This document shows positions 25,801 through 37,254 of a stretch of DNA of 64,000 bases, in pieces. This DNA is from Diploscapter coronatus (lineage: Eukaryota > Nematoda > Chromadorea > Rhabditida > Rhabditidae): assembly GCA_964036155.1 (NCBI GenBank), contig OZ038422.1:50801201-50865200 (forward strand). Reading direction: 5' to 3'. The translations under genes were made by a program, and so were the position numbers. The first letter of the stretch is position 1, and each line of letters opens with the position of its first letter. The notes under the pieces were generated by a model. It saw only the letters and a program-made list of their open reading frames with translations, was not told the origin of the DNA and did no database searches.

Positions 25801-28800
25801 TACGAAAAGGGGGGCTCCTTCATCCAAATGCTGTCGACCGTCATGGGCAAAATGAATTTCGATAAGGGCATTAATGTGAGTTTCTTACATCGACCTTCGA
25901 CGGAAAAATAATTTATTAGAAAGTGGCATATAATTTAAATCATATTCAATCGAAAGATCATGCTTCTCCGTAATTAATATTCAAGTATTCATAAGATTTT
26001 AGGATATTTTATCATTTAAAAAGAAATATTTGAAGCAGATCTACAAATCGTATAAAGAATATTCATTAGGACATAAATTTATTTGATATTTAAATTCTAT
26101 TATTTTCAGCTCTACCTGAAGCAGCACTCGTACAGCAACGCTGCGGCCGAGGACTTGTGGGCTGCCCTGGATAAAGTCCTGCCTGACGACGTCAAAGGGC
26201 CTGATGGAAACAAGCTGTCCGTCAAGGAGTTCGCCAATCAGTGGACCAAGCAGGTACTATTTGAATACCACTTTATCAGCATCATAACAACTTCATTTAT
26301 TTTTATATCCTCATATATTACTATTCTCTTTTTTCTCCATCAATATAAAATTATGTTTTATTTGCATAACAGCTTTAACCATTACGGTAAAATCTATTTT
26401 CCTTTTCTTGTAATGTAAAAACGATTAAAAACGTTAGTTTTTCAAATATATTTACCTATTATCAATTTAAGATGGGCTACCCAGTTGTTACTGTGAATCG
26501 TCTGAACTCCACGACCGCACTTCTGACACAGCAGCGTTTCAAGCCGAACAAAGAAGCCCAGGAGAAAGCTGCATATCGGAATAACCAATACGGGTATGTC
26601 AAATATCAGCATCCTTTCAATAATTTGCAATTCAGTTACAAATGGGACGTGCCTATCTGGTACATGTATGGTGACGATCAAACCATCCGAATGACATGGT
26701 TGCCGAGAGGTTAGTATATTGATCTTGGTTTGAGCACTTTCCTTCCAAAACCGAGAATAAAAGGGAAGCTTTGGAAGAAGCTACTCCTAATGTGAAAACG
26801 CGTATTAAAACAATTCAACTCTTCAGACCAACCACTCCATCTCGATCTATCCAAGGACACCGTACTCATCGTCAACCCTGGTATTTTCAAGCATATTCTG
26901 AAAAATTTCGTTGGATAAAAATGAGTTTTTAGATTCCCGAGGTTTCTACCGCACCAATTACAATGTGTCGGACTGGAAGACGATTGCTGAAATGCTCAAT
27001 AAGGATCCGGAGGTAGATTTCAGAAAATTCGTTGGTCATTTTATAACTCATTTGTTTAATGTCCCTTCATGATCCCTAACATATAAGATAGTTACTCTAA
27101 TTATCTCTTTAATTATCCAAATTAAGTCGCTTCCCTACCGTGCCAAGACCCGATTGCTGTTCGATGCGTATGAATTGGCAAATGACGACAAGCTCGACTT
27201 CACAGTTCTGTTCGACCTGTTCAGCTATGTTAAGAAGGAGACGGTATTTTTATATAAATATTTTATGCTAATTATTTGCAACGATTATTTTCAGAACTAC
27301 TTCCCAGCCTCAGCAGTGCTAGCAAACCTGAACGCGATTAGAAATCATTATGGTTCGGAACCTGAAAAGATCTATTTGGAGGTATTTCAATTATTTATTC
27401 CAACGAAAAAGATTTCTTTAGAAATTCTACAAATCTCTGCTAGACGCAAATTACCAGAAAATATCAGATCTATCGTACATCGAGAATAACTATCAAAACG
27501 ACTCGCTGTTCTATAAGATGTAAGTGAACTTATTAGGTTTCACGCAAGTTTACATAGAAAAGATAATTTATTTCCGTAATTTATTGCAAATGTATAGATC
27601 GTAATTAAGAGCACTGTATGTTTCAAAATAGGGAATGGCTTCTATAAATTGCCATAAAATTAATGTTGTGAAGATATTTATGATCTGATTTTACTAAACA
27701 ATATTTAGCGGCTTCGATCTCCGGATTCTCTTTAATTACTGTCAATTGGAGGGTGTCGACTGCAACGAGAAATTCCAGGCGATTTTCAAGGAGAAAGTCC
27801 TCGCTAAATGCAACGACAAGGACCAACTCAGCGAGTGTGCCGAGTGAGTTTTTTTGTTAAATACGTTGCAATTTGATATTTATACTTTTCGTATCTATTT
27901 ATCCATAGTTTTGCCGTAGAAACGAATATATTAATATGTATTGACAGTCTGGATAAATAGTTACATCGTTACATCCGAAATAATATAGGGAAGGTAAACC
28001 AAAGACTATTTTCCCATATACTATTTCATATGTAATGATGCAACGAATGCAACAAATTTTCCAGAATGTCATTAATGTTGAAACTAAGTTTTATAATAAT
28101 TACTTATTTTTAGAATCGGAGGTCCCCTTCGACGTAAAGTCTATTGCGAAGGCGTGAAGAACAATGGAAATTCTGTTTACAAGAAGGTTATTTAACCATA
28201 CTCTAAAATAGTGACGCTGGAAGAAATTCCAGATGTTGCAATGGTATCGTAACGAACAAACAAATACCGAGAAGGATAACATCTTGAACGGGCTCTCTTG
28301 CTCCAAGGATATCACTAATTTGAAAGGGTGGGTTGATTTAGTATCGATTGTTTTAGCTATATTTATATTATACCTTTATTGGCTATTTAGACTCTTAATG
28401 TCAGCTCTCAACCGCGACGATGGTCTGTTCCGATTCCAAGACGCTTCGCACGTTTTCACCTCGGTCGGAAACAATTTGATCGCCGACGAGTTCATGTTCA
28501 AATTCATGCTTCAACGATGGGATCAGATTTATAGCAGGTATATTATAGGAATAAAATATTTTCGAATTTTATTAAATGTATTGAGATCGCATCTACATTA
28601 AAATTCTAGGTTATATAATTTCATTTGAAATTTTTGAAACCCATTTCACGGTAAACTAATACGAGGCATGCATTAATTCTAGAAAAATATCATATGGTAG
28701 ATATAGATTTGAAGCTTATTCTAAATTTTCAGCCTTATCGAGGATCCGACGTCTCTGAAATGGGTGATCATGACTTGTACGAACGGTATTCGGACGGAGA

Positions 28801-29075
28801 ATGAAATCCAGCAGGTTGGATTTTAAATATCATTTTGACAAAATTCCAGTTTTCAGCTCAAATACTTCCTCAAAACGGCGAAGAACGCTAGCAAATTCTC
28901 ATGGATTACTCAGGCACTAGGTAAAAAAATATTGAGTTCTAAAATGATAGTGACTTCTCAAAATTATTGATTTTTAGAAGAGGCGGAGCTCAACGTCAAA
29001 TGGCAGAACAAATATTTCGACAAATTGACCAAAGAGTTCAAGGATCGGATGACCACTCCCCCCCCTTCGAATTAA
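22843..29075 (+). CDS. M1-family aminopeptidase N-like ectoenzyme
   Basis: Zinc aminopeptidase that removes N-terminal residues from peptides; a type II membrane protein facing outside. A short basic cytoplasmic tail precedes one membrane segment ([20 protein letters not shown]). The peptidase body starts at [16 protein letters not shown]. Visible hallmarks are [12 protein letters not shown] (25104-25167), the zinc site HELAHQ with [20 protein letters not shown] (25249-25518; HEXXH plus the third ligand Glu of NEGFA), and the C-terminal ERAP1-like helical domain ([10 protein letters not shown] onward). About 29 exons sum to roughly 994 residues, normal for the family. An apparent TGA at 24558 is removed by a 54-nt intron (24558-24611). 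Exons 28233-28327 and 28405-28537 are one base out of phase, although both match the family. Several 3' splice sites are AAG. Confidence 0.95.
23723..23833. repeat. fold-back hairpin H2 (aminopeptidase intron)
   Basis: Arms GGATAACCCGTAGCTTCGTAG and, on the other side, GAAGCTACGAATTATTCAGG with TTGTCC pair imperfectly. The middle carries TATAGGGAAAGATAGG and the core CTTTTCCCACACTATTT (23781-23797) shared with the other hairpins. It sits wholly inside an intron of the aminopeptidase gene. Confidence 0.6.
27943..28070. repeat. fold-back hairpin H3 (aminopeptidase intron)
   Basis: The left side (GACAGTCTGGA, GTTACATCGTTACAT, ATATAGGGAA) and right side (TTTTCCCATATACTATTTC, ATGTAATGATGCAAC, TCCAGAATGTC) pair over most of about 55 bases, with G-U-like mismatches. 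The core ATTTTCCCATATACTATTT lies at 28007-28025. It sits in the intron between exons 27709-27843 and 28114-28186 of the aminopeptidase gene. Confidence 0.65.
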
Positions 29076-29572
29076 ACCGCGCCCTCTTTTTTTCGTTGCT
29101 GTTGAGACCCACACACTTTCCCCTGCGCCCAATACCAAAGCAAACTCATCCGCACGCGATAAGTCAATGCTCAAACTTGTCATACAGTCAGAATGAATGA
29201 ATTCTGGTGAAAATATGCCTAGTTTTTTTTTTTTTTTTTTTTATTTTTAATTTGAATATATGATATATTTGTATGTCTAGAAAAAAGTCATTATCAGATT
29301 CTTCGTGCATCTCAAATTATGCATAGTTTTAACGTAGGAAATATTTCGGCTTTCTAAAATCTTAGAAATTTGTGCAATATTGAATGATGGCTCACTTTTC
29401 TCACGATTCTGCAAAATGTTAGCATTAGTTTAGATTATAAGCTCATAGTTTCATCCAACTATAAGGGTCCACAAATGTGATACACTCATAATAATGTTTT
29501 CTAAAATGACTTTATTAATTGTATATATTTTAAGTTGTCCCATTTCAGTGCAATATATTGATTTTTCTATAC

Positions 29573-29578
29573 AATAAA
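29573..29578 (+). terminator. probable poly(A) signal of the aminopeptidase gene
   Basis: AATAAA in CAATAAATATAAA, about 500 bases after the stop codon. A run of 20 T at 29222-29241 lies in between. The assignment is by position only. Confidence 0.4.
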
Positions 29579-32500
29579 TATAAAACTTCTCGAATTCCTT
29601 CCGGGAACTATAATTTGGTGCGAATTTTTCCTATGATTAATACCAACCGAACAAAAATTATTCGATGATTTATAAGTCGGCTTACCTAATTTGTCAAACA
29701 ACAAGGTAGAAATCTTTATAAATAAAGGGAAATTTATATACCCCAGCCTTTTTCCTAGCTCTATCTTCTAACATAGACCTTGAAATAATAATGAATAATG
29801 CAAAAGGTCGACAATTATGCTTAGTCAGAGCTTTAGAATAGGTTCTTCGGTGTGAGCCGAACTTTATTTTACAAAGATTAGAAAAGTGTGTATTTTTAGA
29901 TTTTTGCAAACTTCGCAAATTTTCACCTGTCAAAGTTAAGTTTCAGCGATTAGCGAGTAAATTTTAGACCTCTACAGATATGCTTTGAGTATTCTTCGTA
30001 AGCTAACTCCAAAAATACCATTATATTTTAGAAAGGTTTATCAAGCGCTTCAACATTTTCGCATTTTTAAGAAAATTTAAACTATGCAATATTCGCGTGA
30101 GAATCTTTTATTTTTTTTTATAAATTATATTGATTAAAAATTTTTATCTTCTCTAAAAAGCATTTTCATTGGTAATGATGTTTTTGCATTTCTCAAGAAA
30201 TGCTTCAAAGCTAGCTTCCAATGCTAATCGTCTAATCCAGACTTCAATTAGCATGTAATTAATTCCTAACCTCAAACCTTCTTCCATATTAAAGCATAGA
30301 CCTTCAAATTCGCCCCATGTACAAATTCTTAAAAGCCTCCATTCCCACGTTAAAATATAGACATCTAAATCCATCGTAGGTACTTCATTCCCAAACTGAT
30401 TCAATTGACTGAAAGGTCAATTCCTTTCGAATTCTTGGGTTTCGAGGTTTCAGATTTTAAATTTAAATAGTATGCAAAATTGGAGACCGAAAGATAGAAA
30501 AGGGAGCCCTTAAAGCCCTTAGAAGAGCTTTCCACCCTCATCTCTTCCTTACCTACAAGAAGTGCTTTCAAAGTTAGGCAAAATTATCCCGACCTGTTCT
30601 TAAATCCTATCCTTTCAAAATGGTTTTAGATTTTTTCTAGGTTCTTTGGGTTTGAATTTCTGATCACTTGCAGAATCTTGGAGTTTGAAAGTATTTTCCC
30701 GACTACCTTCAGAAAGATTCTCCCAGTTTTGTATAAAATACGCGTGAAACTTTATTCCCGCTTGCAAATTCATTCCTCCATAAATATTTCCGTTCTATTC
30801 ATGTTTGGGGACCTACCATATGCATGGTAATGAATAGAAGATGGGTCTGAATTAATTGACCAACTTTTATGAGCAAAAATTCGATAGAACCTTGAAAATA
30901 AGGTTGAGCCTAATCCTTAACTCAGTTTTTTTTCTTTTTTTTAATTTCGAACTCTGACCTCTGAATTTTCAAAATCCAAATTTACTTGAAAATAGCCTAC
31001 CCATTTCTGTGAAATTTTTATTGCAACTTTTTCGTCAATCGGCATCATTTTCCAGCGTTAAAATTAGGATTTGAGCACGTTTTGGACCTTTTTCATATAG
31101 AAGTGGATTTCAGCTTCCTAAAAATTGCACATTTTCAATTAGCAGTAAACGAAAAATAAAATAAAATAAAGACGGGAAAACGGGACAAGTTTTTGAACCA
31201 ATAATAAAACTGTGTAGACGCGTACACAATACGAAATATGAAGTGAGTGTCCTTTTCACTCTCAACGCTTTTCACTATTTTACCTTTCAGATTCGGTTTT
31301 TTATTCTAAAATTTTGGGGGTAAAGTATTCCCAAGTTTTTTTAAAACTTCAGACAAAGCAGAATATTATCAGAATAGGAGATTAATCGGATAATCTTTGT
31401 ATTTTGCGAAATAAGATATAATTTTTAAGGTTTTGAGAAAAACGAGCTAAATCCCCAGCCTGATTGGGCCATTGTAAGAAACCCCTCATTTTTTGCGAAG
31501 AAAAAAGACGATTATTTTCGATTTAACCTCGCATATTATGGAATCTCTTTCGGGAGAAGGACATTTGAATGGGGGATTTATCAGCATGGATAAAATGGAT
31601 CTTATGATCTCTCTGTGCTTTGGAGACATTTTTCTCCCAACTTTTGGGAGGGATGAATAAAGTATTTTTCACTTCTCTATGCAACCCCCACATGTCAAAA
31701 ATACGCCATTTTCGTTTCATGTTTCAAAATTTCGTGTGGCCATGTCAATTATTATTCTGCAAGTAATGCATTCTCACTTGTAAAATTTTTAATTTATCAA
31801 ATTTTGCAAACATCCAATAATTTTCGAGTTCTACAGGATGCAGAATAATTATGGAGGCACTTATTCGTGTGCTAATTACTAGCGAACTATAAGCTCAGAT
31901 AATTTGGGATAATTTTCCAATTAATTTTAGCATTATGTCATATAATTACGCTAAAAATTTCTTTAGAAAATATCTTTATAAACTGAGAGAAAATTCTAAT
32001 TTTGCTTACTATAATGCCCATATTTGATTTTTTCGCTCCAGTTATATAGCGTGTCTTATGGATCTTTAATAATCATATGTTATGATCCCCAAAAATTCAT
32101 ACTTCGCAATTATAAAAATTTTCCTATGAATTTATGATCTGTAGGCTCCAAAGATTCTATAAAAAAAATTATTTGGAATAGATGGTGCCAGATTATACGC
32201 ATCTGGCAACAAATAATAAGTGTCTCCATCATTTTTCCGCACACTGTAGTTTCTTGGTATTTATGTCATTCATTAAGGTTCCAAATTCCTTAAATTCGCC
32301 TTTATTAATCCCCATTTTCGCATCAATCATAATCATTTACATGTAAAACATATCTCACATTTGGTCACGAAACATGCATTCTCCACAAAATGTGCCCTAA
32401 TTTAATAACCGAATGTATCCTTTTCAAATAGAGGACCGGCCATTCAATTCATTTGGATTCCGAAAATCTACCCAATTTTATTTCTCTATCCTATTTTCAG

Positions 32501-32930
32501 TCCAAAAGTGGGTAAAGACGCGGAATTTTTCCCAAGGACCGACCTATTCAAAGAGAAATTGCGAGCGCATGTTTTCTATAGCGAAAAACTGGACCTCTAA
32601 TATAATTTACGCAATTAGTAAACGTAGCTCAACGAGATTTTTTATTGAAGTAAGAATACTTTTTACTTAACCCTTAAATTTTTTATTTTCTCTTAAAAAT
32701 TGGAACTGGAAAAATACCCACCCTCCGATGTAAACCAATTCCGTTATTGTCGAGAATGGACTGAACTAGAGCTCCCAATTTTTCTTCCGAAATATTCCCC
32801 AGAAAACACTTTATCTAAAAACATAGTTTAAGCAATAGGTTCAGTAAACCCCACTTTTCGCCTGCTTTCATAATCTTTGATACTTTGTAAGTCATTTAAT
32901 TTATCCATTTAACAACTTCGAGATATTAGA

Positions 32931-33052
32931 ATTAAGGCTGAAGGTACCTTGTTACCAAACGCTATCTCTCTCCCTTTTTTCTTATCCTATGCTATTTCTG
33001 CTTTGGTGACAAAGTACTCATTCGTGGTAAAAAGTATCTTCAGCCTAGAATT
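32931..33052. repeat. fold-back hairpin H4
   Basis: Left arm AAGGCTGAAGGTACC then TTGTTACCAAA; right arm TTTGGTGACAAAGTAC and, about 20 bases on, AAAGTATCTTCAGCC. Both right segments pair with the left arm, so the right side seems to have an extra 20 bases or the left side has lost them. The core CTTATCCTATGCTATTT (32981-32997) resembles that of the other hairpins. Confidence 0.5.
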
Positions 33053-36000
33053 ATTTACCGATTTGGTTAAATCTATCCCGTGGCCTGGCGGCATCATTCT
33101 ATTTGATATTATTTAGCTTTCAACTAATGATTCCTTGCCCTGACGTAATTATCATAATAACCCCTGCTTTCCGTCAGACGTCCCCTGGAACACAGCCTTC
33201 CCCTTCTTAGGAAGGAAAAGGAAGTCCGGAATTTGTCTCGCATTCAAGTTCGGCTGAATTTCAAATTTTTGCGCGATTTTCAGTCTGAATAATACATACT
33301 CACATGTTAATCTGAATCATTAACAACTTGAAGATACGACCATTTACATTTTAAACTACTATTCCACCCCAATAACTTATGGGTGTGTGTATGCTCTCGT
33401 ATTAACAGCCGAAATCATTTAGAATCTACGCTTCTTGGTATACCCATGCTTATTTTCAACAATAAATTAATTAATCCGCTCTTAAAAAGCGTCGAAAAAT
33501 ATCTACCATAGATTATTTTCAAGTTTGAAAAAGCTTCATTAGGATAATCGTAATATACGCCGTCTAGTCGAAATCGGATAAACTTGCAAGGCGATTTTTT
33601 CGAGGCTTACTTTTTTGCCTCGACCATGGAAATCCATATTTCTATATTTGTGCACATATTGTGGGATATCTCAATCCCATCCATAACTAGTTAACAGGCC
33701 TACGCTAATCCCTTCGATAACTCTTATATCCATTTTGCATGACTTCTCCTAAATCTTTATCTTAGGATTACTAATATATTAGAACATTTGATATATTATC
33801 TTAAATTGTATATAATTTTAAACTGTTCCCTGTCGATAGATACACATGGTAATAATTCATAAAGCTCCCGCGATTTTCCCTAGATTAGAATCAGTCATTT
33901 ACAATTTTCCAGGGGAAATATCCTGCTTGAACATTTGAAATCTTTTCTACGATATCATAATAATCTCCCATACTCAAAGCGAATAATTTAATATAATCAA
34001 CATTTTAAGTTCAATAATCTTGAAATATTTCAAACGCTTTCTTCGAAAATTTAACATTTGGATCTTTGACTCCCGAAATTTTTCAACATTCTCCTTTATT
34101 TTGACTCTGTCACCGGAAATAATCATCATAATAAATTATCAATAATTAATCAGTTTTATGATGATGATATTCAGGGCTTGACTTGGTATATTCTTCATAT
34201 CTTCTTAATTTTGGATTCTAGTTTTCTCAATCTTGAGTCAAAAATTAAATGTTGAGAGAAGAACTTAATCGTTAATAATCTCACAAATATATATTCAAAT
34301 AAAATATATTTCTATCTAAAAATTATATCTATATTTTATTTCTAAGAAACATTTTGCACATCGCTTTTTAATGCATTACGTGAGTACTTGATGTCGTTTG
34401 CAATAAATTCGTTGGTATTTTTAACCTCCCTTCTTGTAATTCGTTCCGAGGCTTCTCTTCATACAAGTCGAAGGAAGTACTCCATATCAAGAATCAATTA
34501 TCCCATCCAAGTTTCCCCGGCTATCTTTTAGCTTGCGACTAAAGACTTTCTCTATATGTATAAAAATACCTCGCCTACCCCGCCCTTTAATGTAGAAAGA
34601 AAATAATCTTAATATTAGCGAAATGACGACAATATATAGGATTTCAGAGCTTATCAATGATAAAAACACATTCTAATCGGTGGTATATTCAAATAACGAA
34701 GAGATATTTTTGCCTCTTATGCCTCTTGGAATCATAGACTTCATAGATTCGGATATTTTGGGAGATGAATTGAATATTTGATAATATGTCGATCACTCTT
34801 AAATTAAATACGTTTTAAATATATTTATAGACCATAAAATAGTATATTATTCAATAGTTTAGCCAAATATCTATCTAATTGTGTATCGATTTTTTATGAT
34901 TCACGATCGTAATTATATCCCCTTCGTCAAATTCTATATCCTCGAAAACCTCTAGCTTATCTCATCTGTCTTCCGGTGCTAAAATCGATTAGGAAATCTT
35001 TTGCCACCTAAATTCTACTCTTCTTTCAAATTTACAAATACAAAGATGATGCAATTACTCAGAGATTCTTTCGAATTTATTGCATAATTCCGTTCATTTT
35101 TTCTCGAAAATTCGCAGCTCATTCAATTTTTGAACGCATAAAAAATAGGCTCATTTCGTCGAGGCGTTAAAAATTGAACGTCAACACGGCAATTTTAACG
35201 TGCTAATGAGGTTACCTTCAAAATTTTCTAGTTTTCATCTCATTTTTAGCTCTTCATATGATTTATCATAATATTTTCAAGAGTCGCCTACGATACAGAA
35301 CTCCTATCCCAAGTAGAAAGAGAATTTGCTAGAAATTTGAAAAATTGGCGAAGGTCACGAAGTAGTCTCGTTTTTATAGAAAGCAGAAAACGTAAGCTTT
35401 ACACTAATAACTAAAATAATTTGTTTATTTCACATTTATATAGCAGTATCTGCTTTCAAGTTATAAATAGTATCATTTCTGAAATTCCTACCAGGAACCA
35501 CAACTTTTTCTTGTTTTTGTTTTAACTAGGGAAGTTTAAGTTTAACTCAGGGAGGAGTACCCCTTCGAGTTTTTCGCATTCTTTGACTTGCACGTCCCGG
35601 GAAGTTGCGCGCTTCTTTAGGAGTTTTCGAGTCTGAAATTTTTTTTCCGAGCAACTTACCCCTCATTTTTCTGTCTCTATTTCATTTCCGCGATGCGCAC
35701 TTGCACGCAATAAAATCTGCCTCTAGTTTTCTCGTTGAATTTAATTGAATTCTGACCAAATTTCGAACTCCGAAACGATCAGGGCTAATTTTTTTTATTT
35801 CTAAACTATGTATCATTTTAATCTCATATTCTATCATAAGTTCCGCACCCATTTCCAAATAAGAATTGAGATATAACAATGATAAATAAAAATATATCTT
35901 CGTCACATTAATGAAGAAACATTCTTAAATTTATTTACTTTGAATTCGCATTTTTAAATTGAATATTATATTTCATAAGCCCTGCCTAAATTTCTACATT

Positions 36001-37104
36001 TGAATAGGAGAAGAATGCAGCAAAAATTAACGATAAGTGCATTTTCCTAAATTTCATGATTCAGCCTAAGAGATCTCATATCATTCATTCATATAAGCTT
36101 AAATCGCCTGGTTTAATCCGCTTTTTCATCCATTTTAAAACAATTCATAGACTCTTGTCTGAGCTATGAAAGATAAAGTTGATCAGTTTGACTTTAAATT
36201 TGCAACATTCCATTTAAAATTGCTATTATGCACTTTTCTGATCATAACAGAACTCTGAAATATTCTTCAAGTGAACATTCTTTCAAGTCCCACTTAAAAT
36301 ATAGGTGGTTCATTCTTTGCTATATATTTATGTTACATTAATCAAACTTATCACAGATCTTTTAAAAGTTGGTTATATTCTTATCTCAATATCTTTTAAT
36401 CATATTTTCCTTCTTGCTTATCCTAATACTATAATCGTGAATAAATCTTGCCCCACGAAATTTCCTTAGTCACTGGGAGCATTGATTTATTCCATATGTT
36501 ATGCTTTATATCATATTCTACACCTTTTTTATTATATTACGTTTATACATTCTATTTTATTTGCTAATATATGAATATATTTCATTTTTCTGATAATCCT
36601 TTTAGAATTACCCAAATTTGCTCGATATTCTTCGAATTAGTGTTTTATATGTGTCACGAGGCCCTATCATATGCTGCAGAAAAATGTGGTGCATTAAAGA
36701 ATACATACAATAATATATTTTAAATAGCATTATATCAATACATTACTTCTTCGATCGTCAATACTAAAGAATCATTTATCTCCATTAAATTTCAAATATC
36801 CGTGTAATTTCTCACTTTCATTCAAGTCACAAAAGTTGATCTCTAGATTGAAGAAAGGATTTGTTATAGTTCGACATTTTATTACAAGGTTTCCCATTAT
36901 CTTTCATTTTATCAATCTTCCACAAATTTTTGCGGGCTTCCATTTGATAATTTCGACAACTCTCTCGCATGCGGATTCTTAGATCTCGTATCATTTTATA
37001 TTTTACGTAATATATATTATGCATCGATTATATATTATTTCATATTATATATATATTTCGTTTTACATATTATTTTATATCGATAAACACTCAAATTTAA
37101 TTCT

Positions 37105-37215
37105 CTAAAATTCTGCTCCATCGCTAAATGTTAGTAATCCATTAATTTGATGTGAAGTACGAAAATGAGACCTACTAATATTTAACAATTAAGCATATTT
37201 TCAGGGCGGTCTATT
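37105..37215 (+). repeat. dispersed repeat, copy 2
   Basis: Diverged relative of 6421-6575 (see that entry). It lies 40 bases upstream of the first coding exon of the GPCR gene, so it may overlap the 5' untranslated region or promoter. Confidence 0.45.
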
Positions 37216-37254
37216 TAAAGTTTTTTTCTTATAGTTTTGCTATTTATGTTTAGG

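Larger units (their letters stand above)
29579..37254. other. gene-poor intergenic stretch
   Basis: About 7.7 kb, strongly AT-rich, with no exon that combines an open frame, splice sites and a recognisable motif on either strand. It contains the fold-back hairpin at 32931-33052 and, at its right end, the repeat copy at 37105-37215. No tRNA or rRNA was recognised by eye. Distal control elements of the neuropeptide-receptor gene at the right could lie here, but none can be named. Confidence 0.55.

Noticed and set aside
29222..29241. T20 run as a transcription terminator or a retroposed poly(A) tail
   Set aside because: Homopolymer runs of this kind are scattered through the window (for example 43411-43428). 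There is no flanking duplication or retroposon body.
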